Assembly (NCBI GenBank): GCA_029531795.1
Contig: JAPEIS010000002.1
Location: 1,426,001 to 1,490,000, forward strand
DNA from: Sclerotinia nivalis
Taxonomy: Eukaryota; Ascomycota; Leotiomycetes; Helotiales; Sclerotiniaceae
Reading direction: 5' to 3'
DNA: 64,000 nt
Below are positions 25,046 through 35,980 of the stretch, in pieces. The notes below the pieces were generated by a model. It made no database searches. It saw only the letters and a program-made list of their open reading frames with translations, and had not been told where the DNA came from. How positions within the stretch are numbered: position 1 is the first letter of the stretch; each line of letters begins with the position of its first letter. The translations under genes and the position numbers were made by a program.

Positions 25046-27766
25046 TCACCAACAGCTCTTTTCGATCACAAGCCTAGCTATTTCCTCAGCTAAGTGCGGG
25101 TCTTCGGTTCCCAAGTTCGTCCGCAAATACTTCCTCGCTTTCTCAACAACTAGCCCCCAAACATCCTCTTCCTCCGGTACCTTCTCTTCTAAGAGTGTCA
25201 CTATGAATATCGTGATCCATGCTTCTTCACTCATGCCCTGTGGCGGCTTTGGTATCTCAAACCCTAGGATATGCAACAGGCTTTTACTGATGTTCCATGG
25301 CCCGTCAAAAGACTGAAGGTCGATTAAAGCAAGGACCTTCATTGAATTGGAATTGGGTGGAGATACTGTTGGATCAGTAGTGGTGAGAACGTTAGAAACG
25401 AGTTCTGCTTCAACGTCTTTCGGTATCTTTTCCGGGATGATCCGACCACTGGCAGTTGTTCTAATCGAACCGACATGATTCTGGGTGTTTTCCATGCGGT
25501 TGAATGGTACATTTAGATCATTTGGGTGCTGGACGGGTGTAAGTAGTTGACGAGACGAAATTTTTGTCTTCTTGAAACGTTCAGTATTTTGAGGAGGGCG
25601 GGGAATAAAGACCAGAGGCCTGGCTGGTGACGAGATTTCTCTTCTCCCGTCTGAAATAGCAGGCGATAAAATATCGTTCGAGAGATCCGACCGTGTTGTA
25701 TTTTGAGTCAAAATCTCACCATCTTCAGATGATACTGCCACAAACGAGCACCATTTATTCACCACTTGAAACATCTGACCCAATCGTACAGCTTCCTTCT
25801 CAAGCAAACTTTTCACATCAGCAACTTTCGTACCGAACATCCACCCTCGAGATTCCTCTAAATCTTGACTTGCTTTTCGGGCTGCAAGTTGATGAATAGT
25901 TGTACCTCGCTCTGTGAGCACTTCAATTGGGATCTCGAGAATTGGTGGACCATGAGAAGATGAACTGCGCAAGATAACAGATGTTGGATTTCTTTGTATG
26001 GTTTTGGGACCCATGAGAAGATATACGGTTGTTCTGGCGTTATCGAAAAGAGAAGGTATTTTATGTGGCGCTTGGATAATATTTGGATAGTGACTCTTTG
26101 GTAAGGATTTAGTTTTATTGTCGATGTTGGTGTAAAATAAAGAAGTTGTTACTTCTTCAGTCTCCGAAAATAATGTCTCCATATCATCCTTCTCATCCGT
26201 AGCTTCGTCGACCAGTTCAAAGTCATCATCATCTTCCCCGTATTTAACTTCAAGAATACCGTTCCCGATATGTGGACTGAGTGCTTCACGAAGCATGTGA
26301 ATGACACTCTTGTCTAATCGCTCTCCATCCTGTACGACCTTAGAAAGTCCATTTCCTGCTCTGGCAAGCCCTTCAATAAGTGCATGTGAAACTTGATTGC
26401 CAATTCCAAGAGAGAAAACCCGAATATCTCCTCGCGTTTCTTCAATCTGCTCATTGATATAGCTGAAAAGGGATTGTTGATCTGTGATGTTTCCATCCGT
26501 AAGGATGATAATTTCCAATGGTAAACCTGTGAGTCGACGCTCAATCGTAGCTTTAAGTGCCTTGAATGTCTCTGTTCCTCCATAATTTGATTCGAATGTC
26601 GAAATATATTGAACAGCTTCTTGAAGAGTTTCATTATTGTAGCTTTTGCTCTGGGGCCACATGAATTTGCAATCCGTCCCGAAAGAACAAATGTTGAAAC
26701 TAATGCTAGTGGGTAAAGATTTGAGGAAGACCTTTAGAGCCGAGATGAGCATGGAAATATTGTTTCGCATACTAGCACTTCGATCTGCGACGAAAACAAT
26801 CTCTGATGGCGAATCAGACCATGGTGAATAGCGAAGAGGAAACTTCGAGACAAGCGTTACCATCAACGCTCGATGATTTGGAATTGTGGGATGAGTTTCT
26901 AATAGAGCCTTAGGTATTCCGGTATGCTTGAATTGCATGATTAGAACGAAGTCTTTCTCCAGAGTAGTAGTTCCAAGCGATAGAGTTGCAGAAGCCTTGT
27001 TCATCACCGGAACTGCTTGGGCAGCAATTGAAATGGTTCCTATTGATACTGCAATCAAATGTGATGGTGACTCAATTCCTTTGATATGATGTCCATCTGG
27101 TAGAATTATATCTACAGTGATCCTGATACCGGCACTAGAATGATCGAGGAGCTTTGTACCTGATCCAGCGCCCTGAAGAGGCCTGACAGACCCTGTGAGA
27201 CCATAACGAGGGGCAATCGTAGTTGGAATTGTGAAACAAATCCCCTCCTCAATATCATCTTGCTTCAGCTCACAAATATAGGTGATCTTAACAAAGACAG
27301 TCTCTCCTGGTGGAATGTTACCAATTCTTGTAATAAACACATCAGAAGCTTCAGGGCCTTGAATTAGAAGACCGGCAGTATCACCCTTGGCTACTACAGT
27401 ATCGAAAATAGCCTCTGCCTTTTTCTTCTCTTTTACTAAACCATAGAGAGACTTGGAGCCAATTTTGCACTCGAATCCGACAACACTAACGCCATCATAA
27501 AGCGGAAAGCTGTACATATACTCTTTAGCATTATCCAATGAAAAAGAGCTAACGAAAGTTTGTTTGAGTACTGTTTTCGAAGTTCCAGAGAAAATGGTAG
27601 TGTACGACTCGCTGTCGAGCAGCGGTAGATATTGTCGGCGTCCTGTGTCAACTAAGAAGCATCCACATAAATTTGTCCTTTTAGATACCCGAATCCGACG
27701 TGCTTCTTCAGCCATATGCTTACGCATTGCGCCACGGTTTGGTAGTGGGAAGCCCGAAGTTGACAT
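25046..27766 (-). CDS. VIT and von Willebrand factor A domain protein
   Basis: A single uninterrupted frame of 906 residues beginning at the first ATG. Residues about 30-170 form a VIT (vault/inter-alpha-trypsin) domain: LCGCFLVDTGRRQYLPLL, AEAIFDTVVAKGDTAGLL, GNIPPGETVFVKITY. Residues about 320-500 form a VWA domain with a complete metal-ion-dependent adhesion site: DRSAS (DxSxS), the Thr of GGTET, and TDG. A low-complexity, basic linker follows (about 690-790). The C-terminal 90 residues (LIDLQSFDGPWNISKSLL, EEAWITIFIVTLLEE) match the tail found in vault-type and PARP4-like VWA proteins. Filamentous fungi often encode several such intracellular proteins. They are thought to mediate metal-dependent protein binding; partners are unknown. 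No signal peptide is visible. Confidence 0.93.
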   Translation of the reverse strand: MSTSGFPLPNRGAMRKHMAEEARRIRVSKRTNLCGCFLVDTGRRQYLPLLDSESYTTIFSGTSKTVLKQTFVSSFSLDNAKEYMYSFPLYDGVSVVGFECKIGSKSLYGLVKEKKKAEAIFDTVVAKGDTAGLLIQGPEASDVFITRIGNIPPGETVFVKITYICELKQDDIEEGICFTIPTTIAPRYGLTGSVRPLQGAGSGTKLLDHSSAGIRITVDIILPDGHHIKGIESPSHLIAVSIGTISIAAQAVPVMNKASATLSLGTTTLEKDFVLIMQFKHTGIPKALLETHPTIPNHRALMVTLVSKFPLRYSPWSDSPSEIVFVADRSASMRNNISMLISALKVFLKSLPTSISFNICSFGTDCKFMWPQSKSYNNETLQEAVQYISTFESNYGGTETFKALKATIERRLTGLPLEIIILTDGNITDQQSLFSYINEQIEETRGDIRVFSLGIGNQVSHALIEGLARAGNGLSKVVQDGERLDKSVIHMLREALSPHIGNGILEVKYGEDDDDFELVDEATDEKDDMETLFSETEEVTTSLFYTNIDNKTKSLPKSHYPNIIQAPHKIPSLFDNARTTVYLLMGPKTIQRNPTSVILRSSSSHGPPILEIPIEVLTERGTTIHQLAARKASQDLEESRGWMFGTKVADVKSLLEKEAVRLGQMFQVVNKWCSFVAVSSEDGEILTQNTTRSDLSNDILSPAISDGRREISSPARPLVFIPRPPQNTERFKKTKISSRQLLTPVQHPNDLNVPFNRMENTQNHVGSIRTTASGRIIPEKIPKDVEAELVSNVLTTTDPTVSPPNSNSMKVLALIDLQSFDGPWNISKSLLHILGFEIPKPPQGMSEEAWITIFIVTLLEEKVPEEEDVWGLVVEKARKYLRTNLGTEDPHLAEEIARLVIEKSCW

Positions 27767-28523
27767 ATTTGAATGCTGTCCTTAATCCGAAATTTGGTGA
27801 CGAGCAAGGCCAGGTCAAGACAACAAGCAAACTTTTTGGAGGATTTGCTTCAAATTTAGACGCGAGTAAGGACTACGAGTGTCTTTTGGGTGTGTGTTGG
27901 TAAATTTATACCTAGAGATGTTGTTCAACCTTATATATCTATACTAGTGGGTCGCTTTTATCACGCTAACCACGGTGGGATACCCTCCCATCGACCCCTG
28001 GGATATTAACCTAGTTAGTTATATAACTTTTGTATATTGAAATTCGTTTTGACTTTCGAAAATATAAATCATAAAATAAGTATGATTATTTTTTAACTTG
28101 ATTTACAATACTTACTCTGTTATTATATATGCGGGTCAATGATACAATGAATCTACTGAAGATGTTGAGTGATTAAGTGGGGGAGGCTATGAGAAGGAGT
28201 TGCGACCTTGCGATCATTGGATTATTTTTCAAGATTGTATCATCTTTGTTTATAAATACCGGAGCTCCAATTTAGGATAGATCCCAGGGCCCTACGGCTG
28301 CCGGGATGATCCGGCGGAACATTTCCCCGAAAAGTCTGATAACAGCAACTGCGCAACGCGGAATCAAGTACCGGTAGGTCACTATCACTATCAGGATTGT
28401 GTATTTTAGGCTGCGGGGTAGTACCCCACTCCTGAATGTCTGTGCCTGCAAGTGGGCCCGTCTTGTTCCCCTTTGTCTGATGAATTAGATCATGAAGAGA
28501 CACTCCTTGAAGAATATGGCAAA
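27767..28523. other. Divergent intergenic region
   Basis: Separates the VIT/VWA gene (-) from the UstYa-like gene (+). It begins AT-rich and becomes clearly GC-richer from about 28260. Between 28422 and 28524 the frame of the downstream gene is open but lacks an ATG; it may be part of an upstream exon that I could not define. Confidence 0.45.
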
Positions 28524-29192
28524 ATGCCTTTCAGCCAACGGCAACGACCCAAAGACTCGATCATCTCTAGATACAATGCTCTTGCCATCGAAATCTGTCA
28601 CTTGATGATTGCCATCCTCTTTTTCGCAATCATTGTACTTCTTAGTATGGTTTTAACCATGGGAAAAGGGGCTACGTCGCACGCTGGCGGCCTGTGTCCT
28701 GAAACATTACAACAAGCTGAGCTAGTAGATCTTGGAGCAAGCAACCATAACCATGAGTCACAAACCGAACCGATTTGGAAAGACTGTGGCGGTAGCGGCG
28801 AAGAGGCACGAGCCAAAGGATGTGTCTTCGATGTAGTACTCGTGGCATGGTTACAACCGGAATGTTTCGACCCCGAGCTACACGAGGCCTATCTCTCCGA
28901 CCACGGTTATCCTTTCTGGCTTGACCGGAGTCTGCAAACACCAACGACTTTAGAAGAAGTAAGGTTAGGCAAGCACGCAACGGTCTATTCATCTGCGGAG
29001 TTTCACCTTGCCCATTGCGCGTATTTTCTAGAGCAATCTGTTAGGGGATTTAGAAGGGGAGGGATGGTGGATAATGTTACGTTGGATAATGACCACACGG
29101 AGCATTGTGCCCGGGGTTTGAGAGATCAGTGGCTTCCAGAGATTGGGTTCTCTCCTTTGCACATGGACTATCATTCGTGTGGTATGCCTTGA
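28524..29192 (+). CDS. UstYa-like single-pass membrane protein with two HxxHC motifs
   Basis: Uninterrupted frame of 222 codons from the first ATG. A transmembrane segment (about residues 20-48, IEICHLMIAILFFAIIVLLS) follows a short basic N-terminus. The outer part carries CGGSGEEARAKGCVFDVVLV, then WLQPECFDPELHEAYL, then two HxxHC motifs, FHLAHCAYFLEQ and DHTEHCARGL. Paired HxxHC motifs are the hallmark of the UstYa/DUF3328 oxidase group that acts on fungal ribosomally made peptides and other metabolites. The EARxxGC/WxxPxC block marks a broader fungal family often found alone. No biosynthetic core gene lies within the window, so an enzymatic role is inference. The frame stays open upstream to 28422 with family-like residues (SPLSDELDHEETLLEE) but no ATG. 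An upstream exon or a lost start is possible. Confidence 0.75.
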   Translation: MPFSQRQRPKDSIISRYNALAIEICHLMIAILFFAIIVLLSMVLTMGKGATSHAGGLCPETLQQAELVDLGASNHNHESQTEPIWKDCGGSGEEARAKGCVFDVVLVAWLQPECFDPELHEAYLSDHGYPFWLDRSLQTPTTLEEVRLGKHATVYSSAEFHLAHCAYFLEQSVRGFRRGGMVDNVTLDNDHTEHCARGLRDQWLPEIGFSPLHMDYHSCGMP

Positions 29193-31377
29193 GAACTTGT
29201 AAAATGATAGGAACCTGGAAGCCGGAAGTGATGGGATCTGATGCCTGCAGCTAGAACATCCATGCTAAATGTAGCAGTACTTAATTCAACAAGTTTCATT
29301 GACCTTACAAAGGACTTGCTGTGATTTGTGCGCGATGGTAATGATATTACGTTCAGTTTGACCTATCCCAGAAAGATCAGCTATCATTCCGATAGCTTGG
29401 GCTTCCAGTGATATCTCGAGCCGGGATATCATAACATAACAGAGTTGCTTCAATGAGGAAGTCCAAGCTTCGTCACTTGCTGCAGGGAATTCAAACCCAC
29501 TACTTCCGAGGATAGTATAATCTCGTTGTGCTGTCTCGGATTGGTCCTATCCTGCGTTAAATCTTCCTAATGTGAGCCCAAGATGATGGTTATCCATGGG
29601 ATCACCGACAATACTGTGTATGTGATCGGCACAAGTATACAGCCAGAGGACGTGGAATCTGAATACGACCTCGCCATCTGTGTAACCGACTTCTGAACTA
29701 ATTAATACCCATATCCGAGCAGAATCTAGGGCTGGAACGGTCACACCGAAAGGACAGTGAGAAGGAGAAAGTTTTTCCAGAAGTTTTTGAGTGTTACCGT
29801 CGGGGCTGCTAATGTTGCGTACGGCAAGGAAACATAGTGGGTGGGGTAATAGTAGAGGAGATGCTGGATTAAGAAGATAGAGAGGGCTGCTGGCGCCTTT
29901 TACAAGGACGGTGATACTAATAGACGGCATGGTGGTTTGATGTCACGGATCTGGAAGGATAGTTAGTGTTATCATATTTGAGAGGCATTGATAGATCTTT
30001 CCAGCATATATTGACTTGTCTACAGAGTCAACATTGCGTAATGCTAGGAGGTGATTCTTGTGACCAGGTCAGAATTTCACTACTTGCCGTATCCGGCCAC
30101 TTTCGAAATCACTTTCAAGAGAAATTTGGCCGCTGATGGAAATCGCTACATATGTTTTGATCCAAAGTGAATGGCGAGTTTCTCTAACAATAAATAAGCT
30201 TGTACTGGTGGCTATACCGGTGCTTATAGTATCGTGTCACGAGGTGTCGTATCTCTGTTAGTAGACCAACTGTTGGTTCGACTAGTGCCAGTACATCCTC
30301 TTTGCTCTGGAATGATAGGCGACAAGCCCTATGGCCTATATCATCATTCCAATATTCAAAAAATGAACGCACATCAAAATTGGAAATGCTTCATGGTAGA
30401 TAAACTTACGATCTCGACGCAACCCAAATGCTGAAAATACCGCCATCCAAGGCCAATCGCAGCTTTTCTGTTCCGCGCATTCTTTGGCACTGAAGGTGGT
30501 TGTAGTTGGGTATGAGATGTTTTTTGAGATCATTAAGGTACAGGAATGGGACAATCTTAGGAGCATACAGGAGACAGAGACGGCCTGTGAGGAAGTCTTT
30601 CATCGCCTCCGTTTATCTTCGGCTTCGCTTGCGAGGAACGCGAATGTTGAGGGACGCATGGATTAAGAGGAGTAACGAATTCGAATAGAGGTGAAAGTCA
30701 TTGTGCAGGCCTTAGTATTAAGGATCAGAATACTTTCGAAAGGTTGAAACCCCAATCTCTAAAAGACCAACATTCATAAAATCTTGCACTCAAAAAAAGA
30801 ACAATGAAACAAATTATCAAGAGCATCATATCGGCTCCCACCCCCGTAGCTTAGAAAATCTATCACGCAATGGACAATACAATATCTGAAGCATCCAAGG
30901 TATCCGACTAATCATGAATAGAGGACTATGATCATCAAATCTGAATTGAACCATTGAGAAGCATCCAAGCCTGAAAGATCATTCGATTCAACTGTAAATC
31001 GGGACGATGAAGAATGCTTTAAGGCCTAGTATATGTACGTCGCCGACACGCGACTTACATGACATTGAAGTGTGTGTGTGTGTGTGTAATATTTTTCGTT
31101 TTAGGTTTTTTAGGCCATAAATTCCCAATTAGGACAAAAGACGCCAGAGAAGGAAGGCCTCTGGGTTTCTAATTAGCTAGATTAAGTTTACTAATATAAT
31201 ACGTACTAAATGCTTCAGTAGGGTTTATATGATTGCCGTTATGTATTGAGTTAATCCCTTTAGATAGATATTTCAATTGTTCTCTATAATACAAAAAGAT
31301 CCCTCGATTCCTGATTTACTTTTTTTTTCTTTGTTATCGCAATCGAGCTTTTTAATATGATTTTTTATATATAAAAC
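29193..31377. other. Gene-poor stretch at the edge of the transposon block
   Basis: Mostly non-coding. Contains one weak candidate frame (29547-29930, listed separately), a TG dinucleotide run at about 31072-31088, and increasingly AT-rich sequence leading to the LINE poly-A tail. I see no RNA gene. Confidence 0.45.
29547..29930 (-). CDS. Possible small hypothetical protein
   Basis: 127 codons beginning at an ATG in a good context (CACCATGCC). No domain, signal peptide or similarity recognised. The composition (Leu/Pro/Ser-rich start, then a mixed acidic and hydrophobic segment) neither proves nor excludes coding. Nothing nearby supports it except the absence of another gene on this strand. 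Confidence 0.25.
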   Translation of the reverse strand: MPSISITVLVKGASSPLYLLNPASPLLLPHPLCFLAVRNISSPDGNTQKLLEKLSPSHCPFGVTVPALDSARIWVLISSEVGYTDGEVVFRFHVLWLYTCADHIHSIVGDPMDNHHLGLTLGRFNAG

Positions 31378-31398
31378 TTTTTTTTTTTTTTTTTTTTT
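31378..31398 (-). repeat. LINE poly-A tail
   Basis: Twenty-one consecutive T on the plus strand, A on the LINE sense strand, directly after the decayed ORF2 C-terminus. This marks the 3' end of the LINE. Confidence 0.75.
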
Positions 31399-32595
31399 AA
31401 ATCAAAATCCTAATATCTTATACAAAGAAAAACCCCAAAATAATATAAAAATAAAAACGACAATTTCAATTTATAAATTGTTTAGGGAATCGAGAATATA
31501 TATCCTGATAGAACCTTGTAGATTTGAATCAAGCTGTTAGTTTTGCTATTCCTTTTGTACTTTTTAAGAGATAAAGGATAGTTTCAGATAATGGTAATTT
31601 TGAAAAGGTCTTTTGAGTATTTTCGATTTTACAAAAATAAAAATAAAAAGGGGATTTTCTTTTTCTATATGAATATAGTATATAAGTATCTTCGTAATTG
31701 AAGCGATCGTGATACGCTGCGAAATCGCTGTATTGGGATTTGGTTATTAGGATATATCCTAATGTTGTTCGATTAAAAGAAAGCATAATCAATTGATTGC
31801 TGTAAATTATAAAAAGATTATTATAGTTTAATAGTATTGTAATTGTTTATAATTTAACTTTTATTGGTTTGATAATCGTTTTAACAATTCTTTTTAAGAA
31901 AACAAAAATGCAAATAGGATTGGATAGAAAAGAAAGTATTGCTTTTTTTTTGGTTATTATATCTGCTACTTCATTCCTAGGGATATCTAAATGGCCAGGG
32001 ATTTATCGAATTCGGATTGAGTTAGGATAGATGTATAGTAAACAAAATTTAAAAGGCCAAATAATAATTAAAATGTAAAAGTTTTTGAATATAGTTTACA
32101 AGGATTTTGTTGAATAAGTATTTAATTGTATAGCAATCTCTAGATTATCCAAGAAGATTTAAAGGTCTGTAGCAAATCTAGTTGAGGGTAATAATATTGT
32201 AATTTAAGCACCTTTCAAAGCTACAGTTATTTCGATATCGAAAACTTCAGTATTATAGTCAAATAAGAAAACCTATCAATCTATTTACAAATTGTATTAA
32301 TAAATCACTGAACTATCTCTTGTAATACTATCCAAAGCTTCATTTTTCGAACTATCAAAGAAAACCTGCAAATCGTTTAATAAAATTGTAGGTAGGAATC
32401 TTACAAAGTTTTTAACTACTTGTACTTTTGAATAACTAAAAGGATTATTAATCTGGGTTTCTGTAATAATACATAATTCTTTGATTTTTCAAGAAGAGAA
32501 AGCAACTGGATTGATATATTCAGTTTTTGAGAAAGCTAGAATTAGTTTTGAGAACCTTAAATTAATAATTCTAATTCCTTTAATCAGAATGTTTT
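31378..32595 (-). mobile_element. Tad-like LINE, 3' segment (RNase H, C-terminal zinc knuckle, poly-A)
   Basis: On the minus strand the sequence ends in a 21-nt A run (31378-31398 as T on the plus strand). Upstream of it, around 31529-31792, lies the ORF2 C-terminus with DFAAYHDRFNYEDT and YRKRKSPFYFYFC, a decayed form of the CCHC-like tail of Tad-type LINEs. Around 31950-32030 an RNase H trace is readable (IPGHLDIPRNEVADII). Frames are broken by many TAA/TAG stops. The segment stops exactly at the 5-bp duplication GTTTT (32591-32595) where a gypsy element has inserted. It continues at 39346. Confidence 0.8.
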
Positions 32596-32758
32596 TATTA
32601 CGGTGAGGGAAAAGGTATGTGTAGGTTTGATCTATTGTTGTACTATAAGGAGGAGAAGAAGGTCAAGGAGGTGACCTGACTATATAGAAGTGAGTGTATG
32701 CATGTGTGCCTAAGGCACACATGATCATGTGCAGGTGAAGGGAGATGAATCTGTAATA
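32596..32758 (-). repeat. 3' LTR of gypsy element 1 (163 bp)
   Basis: Aligns along its whole length with 39183-39345 and, inverted, with both LTRs of element 2. On the sense strand it begins TATTACAG (from TGTTACGG by G-to-A) and ends CCGTAATA. It contains an intact 23-bp palindrome at 32701-32723 with arms CATGTGTGCCT. Confidence 0.92.
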
Positions 32759-33019
32759 GTATTCCTTTCTCAAGAAACCCATTTGATTTCAAATGGGTAT
32801 TAAAAAATAAAGAAAAATAAAGAAAAAATATAGATCTCTTTTCTCAATTAAATCTCTGAACAAAAAATATATGATATTTTTTAATAATGTTATATCCTTT
32901 ATTGTTATAATATGTAATATACTTTTAAACGAAGTGAATAATTTTGGTACGAATGGATCTTCGTAGAGTGGGTGTAGCAATTGTGCTGTGTGATTCCGAT
33001 TGCAAATTCTGTGGTTTCG

Positions 33020-33392
33020 GTTGCAATATAGTAGCGTCGGGGTGTTTTAGGATTCAAGCTAGCGGTTTTGGTTTTTTTGGATGAAGATGATGATATTCGA
33101 TAAGAATCTTCTTGTTATCCTTTAAGTCATTAGTTGGTTGTCAAATTGGTGTGTAATGTTTTTATTTGATCAAATAATGATGGTTATCTTTATTGTGATT
33201 ATTTAGAACTCTTTCAAATATCCATTTCTGAATAGGTTCATTTTCATCGTTGTCCTGTTTTAAAATTCTGTTTTGTGTAGTTAGGGATTCTGATTCGTTA
33301 ATTGTTATTTGAGTTGGGAAATGAGGATTAGTATGAGTTGGAAATAAAAGAGAATAATGGAAAACAAAGAAGATTTTAATGTTTTTAGGCAA
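33020..33392 (-). pseudogene. Element 1 integrase C-terminus and chromodomain remnant
   Basis: The readable part at 33162-33392 begins in the residues before the chromodomain (INESESLTTQNRILKQD) and runs into EPIQKWIFERVLNNHNKDNHHYLIK. The latter corresponds to the start of a chromodomain that continues, with stops, toward 33020. Chromodomains in these elements target integration to heterochromatin. Confidence 0.75.
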
Positions 33393-33848
33393 TTGAACAA
33401 GATAAGTATAAGGATAAATTTTGATAATCTTGTAAGGGTTGATTTATTTATCATCTAGTTTTTTTGCTTTACATGAAGTCTTTATATTTTTGGTATTGAT
33501 AAAGATTTTCTGGTTAGTTGTATAACGAAGTAAATCAGAATAGTGGCAGTTAGTATAATTCTTATAAGTAGCAATTATTTGTTATATAAGAATACGAAAT
33601 TACTTTAAGATATGTTTTATGTGATTTGTGATTCTATTACTTTTAAAGAATTCCTGTTTTTGTATTAGAGTTATATTCGGTGGGCAAGGTTTATTAGGTT
33701 CAATATCTAAGTATGGATTAAAGCTGTAATTGGTGAAGAAAGATGAACAATCAATTGTTTTAGAGATCAAATTATTGAATGCAAATTCGGTTAAGGGTAA
33801 TCAATTCAATCAATCATTTTGATGATAATTAACAAAAGCTCGTAAATA

Positions 33849-34200
33849 CTATTCCAGAACCGAGTTAATATACTCAGTTTGATTATTTGTTTGAGGATGA
33901 AAAGCTGAAGAATGTTTTAAGGTAATTTCCAACTGTTCCAAAAGTTGTGACCAGAATTTTGATACGAACTGTATTCCTCGATCGGAAATGATATTGTCCG
34001 GAAGTTTATGAAGTATATAGATATAGCTGATAAAAGCATCGATTAGCTTCTCTATCGTTAGTATATGTGTATCGATGAAATGTTTCATTTTGGTTAGTTT
34101 GTAGATTATTATTAAGATATGTTTATAGGTAGAATTATAATGAGTGCAATCTGGGAGCAGTGTAATATAGTCGATTGAGATATCAGATCATATACAAAAA
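33849..34200 (-). pseudogene. Element 1 integrase core remnant
   Basis: Contains FIDTHILTIEKLIDAFISYI, then IISDRGIQFVSKFWSQLLE with one acidic residue of the DDE triad, then HPQTNNQTEYINSVLE. The last matches the typical TNGQTE(R)xN motif of gypsy integrases. Upstream residues including the first catalytic Asp are readable only across stop codons. Confidence 0.82.
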
Positions 34201-35330
34201 AAGACAGGCAATAGTTTTAAAAATCCGGGAGGTATTGATTTGAACGATTTGATGCGAATACAAAGTTCGCAGGCTTTTATGTAGGATGCGATCTCCAAAT
34301 ACATGTTAGGCCATTAATATATACGAAAAACAAGATCGATCGTTTTAGTTCGATCAAGATGGCCAGCAGAATTAGAAAAATGAATTTGATAGATAATTTG
34401 GAATTTGAGTTTATCATTTAATAGAACCCAAATCTTATTCCGATAGTAAATTTTATTATTTTGGATTGAACAATCTTGTATAATGATCCGAAAGGTTTTA
34501 CAATACTTTTTTGGTTATTTAGTCATCGATAGATCGTTAAAAGTAAAGATAAATTGATCTGTGATATCGGACTTAGTATACACTGTATCGATTAAGATAT
34601 CAATTGATTAATTGTGGAATGGTACTATTATCTCTATTGGTATCAAATTGATATACTCAATCAAATCCTTATAAAGGTTATTATCAAAACGGTTTTGAAG
34701 GAGGACAATGCGTTTTCGATTCTTTAGATGCTTATCGTTTGGATCAAAGTGATATAGTCGATTTTCGTGTTTTTTATTTAGTATGTTTGGTCGAATAGTT
34801 TTGTTTTCTGGTCGATAGATTATACAGAAATTATATTGAAACAGAAATTCAGATTATCGTATTTGCTGTTGATTGAAAGCTTTTGTAGTTATAAAATATT
34901 CAAGGTTCTTGTAATCAATAAGAATCTCAAATTTTTTTTGTAAGTCTTGAAGCTCTAAACGTTATTTTTTTATTGTCTTGATAATAACAAGTAGTTTTTT
35001 GTTGTAGATTTTATAATTGTATTCCGCTGCTGTATATTTAGATGAAAAGTAAGCGATTGAATGTAAAACGTTATTATTATTATATTGCAAGAGAATTCCT
35101 TCTGAAGTTCAATTGGAAGTGTCGATTTCCAAAACAGTTTTCCGTCTGTAATCAAAGTATACTAAAACCAGTGTTATTGTGAAAGCTCTTTTTAAAGCAT
35201 CAAAAGTCTTTATATGATCTATAGTCCAATCTTATATAATATTCTTCTGTAAAAGATTATTAAAAGAGCAACAAATCTTTGAAAAATCTTTTATAAAACG
35301 TTGATAGAAATTAGCGAAACCGAGAAATCG

Positions 35331-35980
35331 TTATAAATCCTTTATATATAAAGACAATTTCCAAAATGTAATAATTGTAACCTTTTTTTGATCTATTTCG
35401 ATGCTTTCGGTTGTAATGATAAGACCTAAATATTTTGTCTTTGTGGTTTCGAATTTGCATTTGTTAATATCAATCTGTAATCCAGTATCCATTAATTTTT
35501 GAATTATTTGACGGATATGCTTTTTATGCTCTACAGGATTATCGGAGTAGATTAGAATGTCATCGAGATATGCAATGCAATACTTGTTCAATTCATCGAA
35601 AAACGTATGATTGATATAATGTTGAAACGATGTAGGTGTATTGCAAAGATCGAAAGGTATAATTAGAGATTCAAAAAGATTAAAATGAGTAATGAATATA
35701 GTTTTCCATTCATTTTTTTCGATGATTCGCAATTTGTTGAATATTGCAATGATATCAAGCTTGGTGTAAATTTTTGTATTGCAAAAAGCGTTTAGCGTTT
35801 CGTGAACGATGAGTAATGGATAACGATTCTTTATAATAATGTTATTTAGTCCTCGATAATCTTGACAAATGCGGACTCTTTTTTTCGGTTTGGCAATTAA
35901 TAGTAAAGAAGAAGTACATTACAATCTCGATTCCTGAATGAACCTCTTGGAGAGATTATCATTAAGTTATTTGTATATTA
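35331..35980 (-). pseudogene. Element 1 reverse transcriptase remnant
   Basis: The open part (35331-35732) contains WKTIFITHFNLFESLIIPFD, SFQHYINHTFFDEL and an intact catalytic motif YLDDILIYS, followed by the thumb region (GLQIDINKCKFETTKTKYLG). Upstream toward 35980 the fingers region is readable with interruptions. RNase H follows toward 34900 with many stops. Confidence 0.88.

Noticed and set aside
30409..30603. Minus-strand 65-codon frame with a GTAAGT donor near its end, possibly a first exon
   Set aside because: No acceptor-linked continuation, domain or similarity could be found. Competing frames of similar length overlap it.
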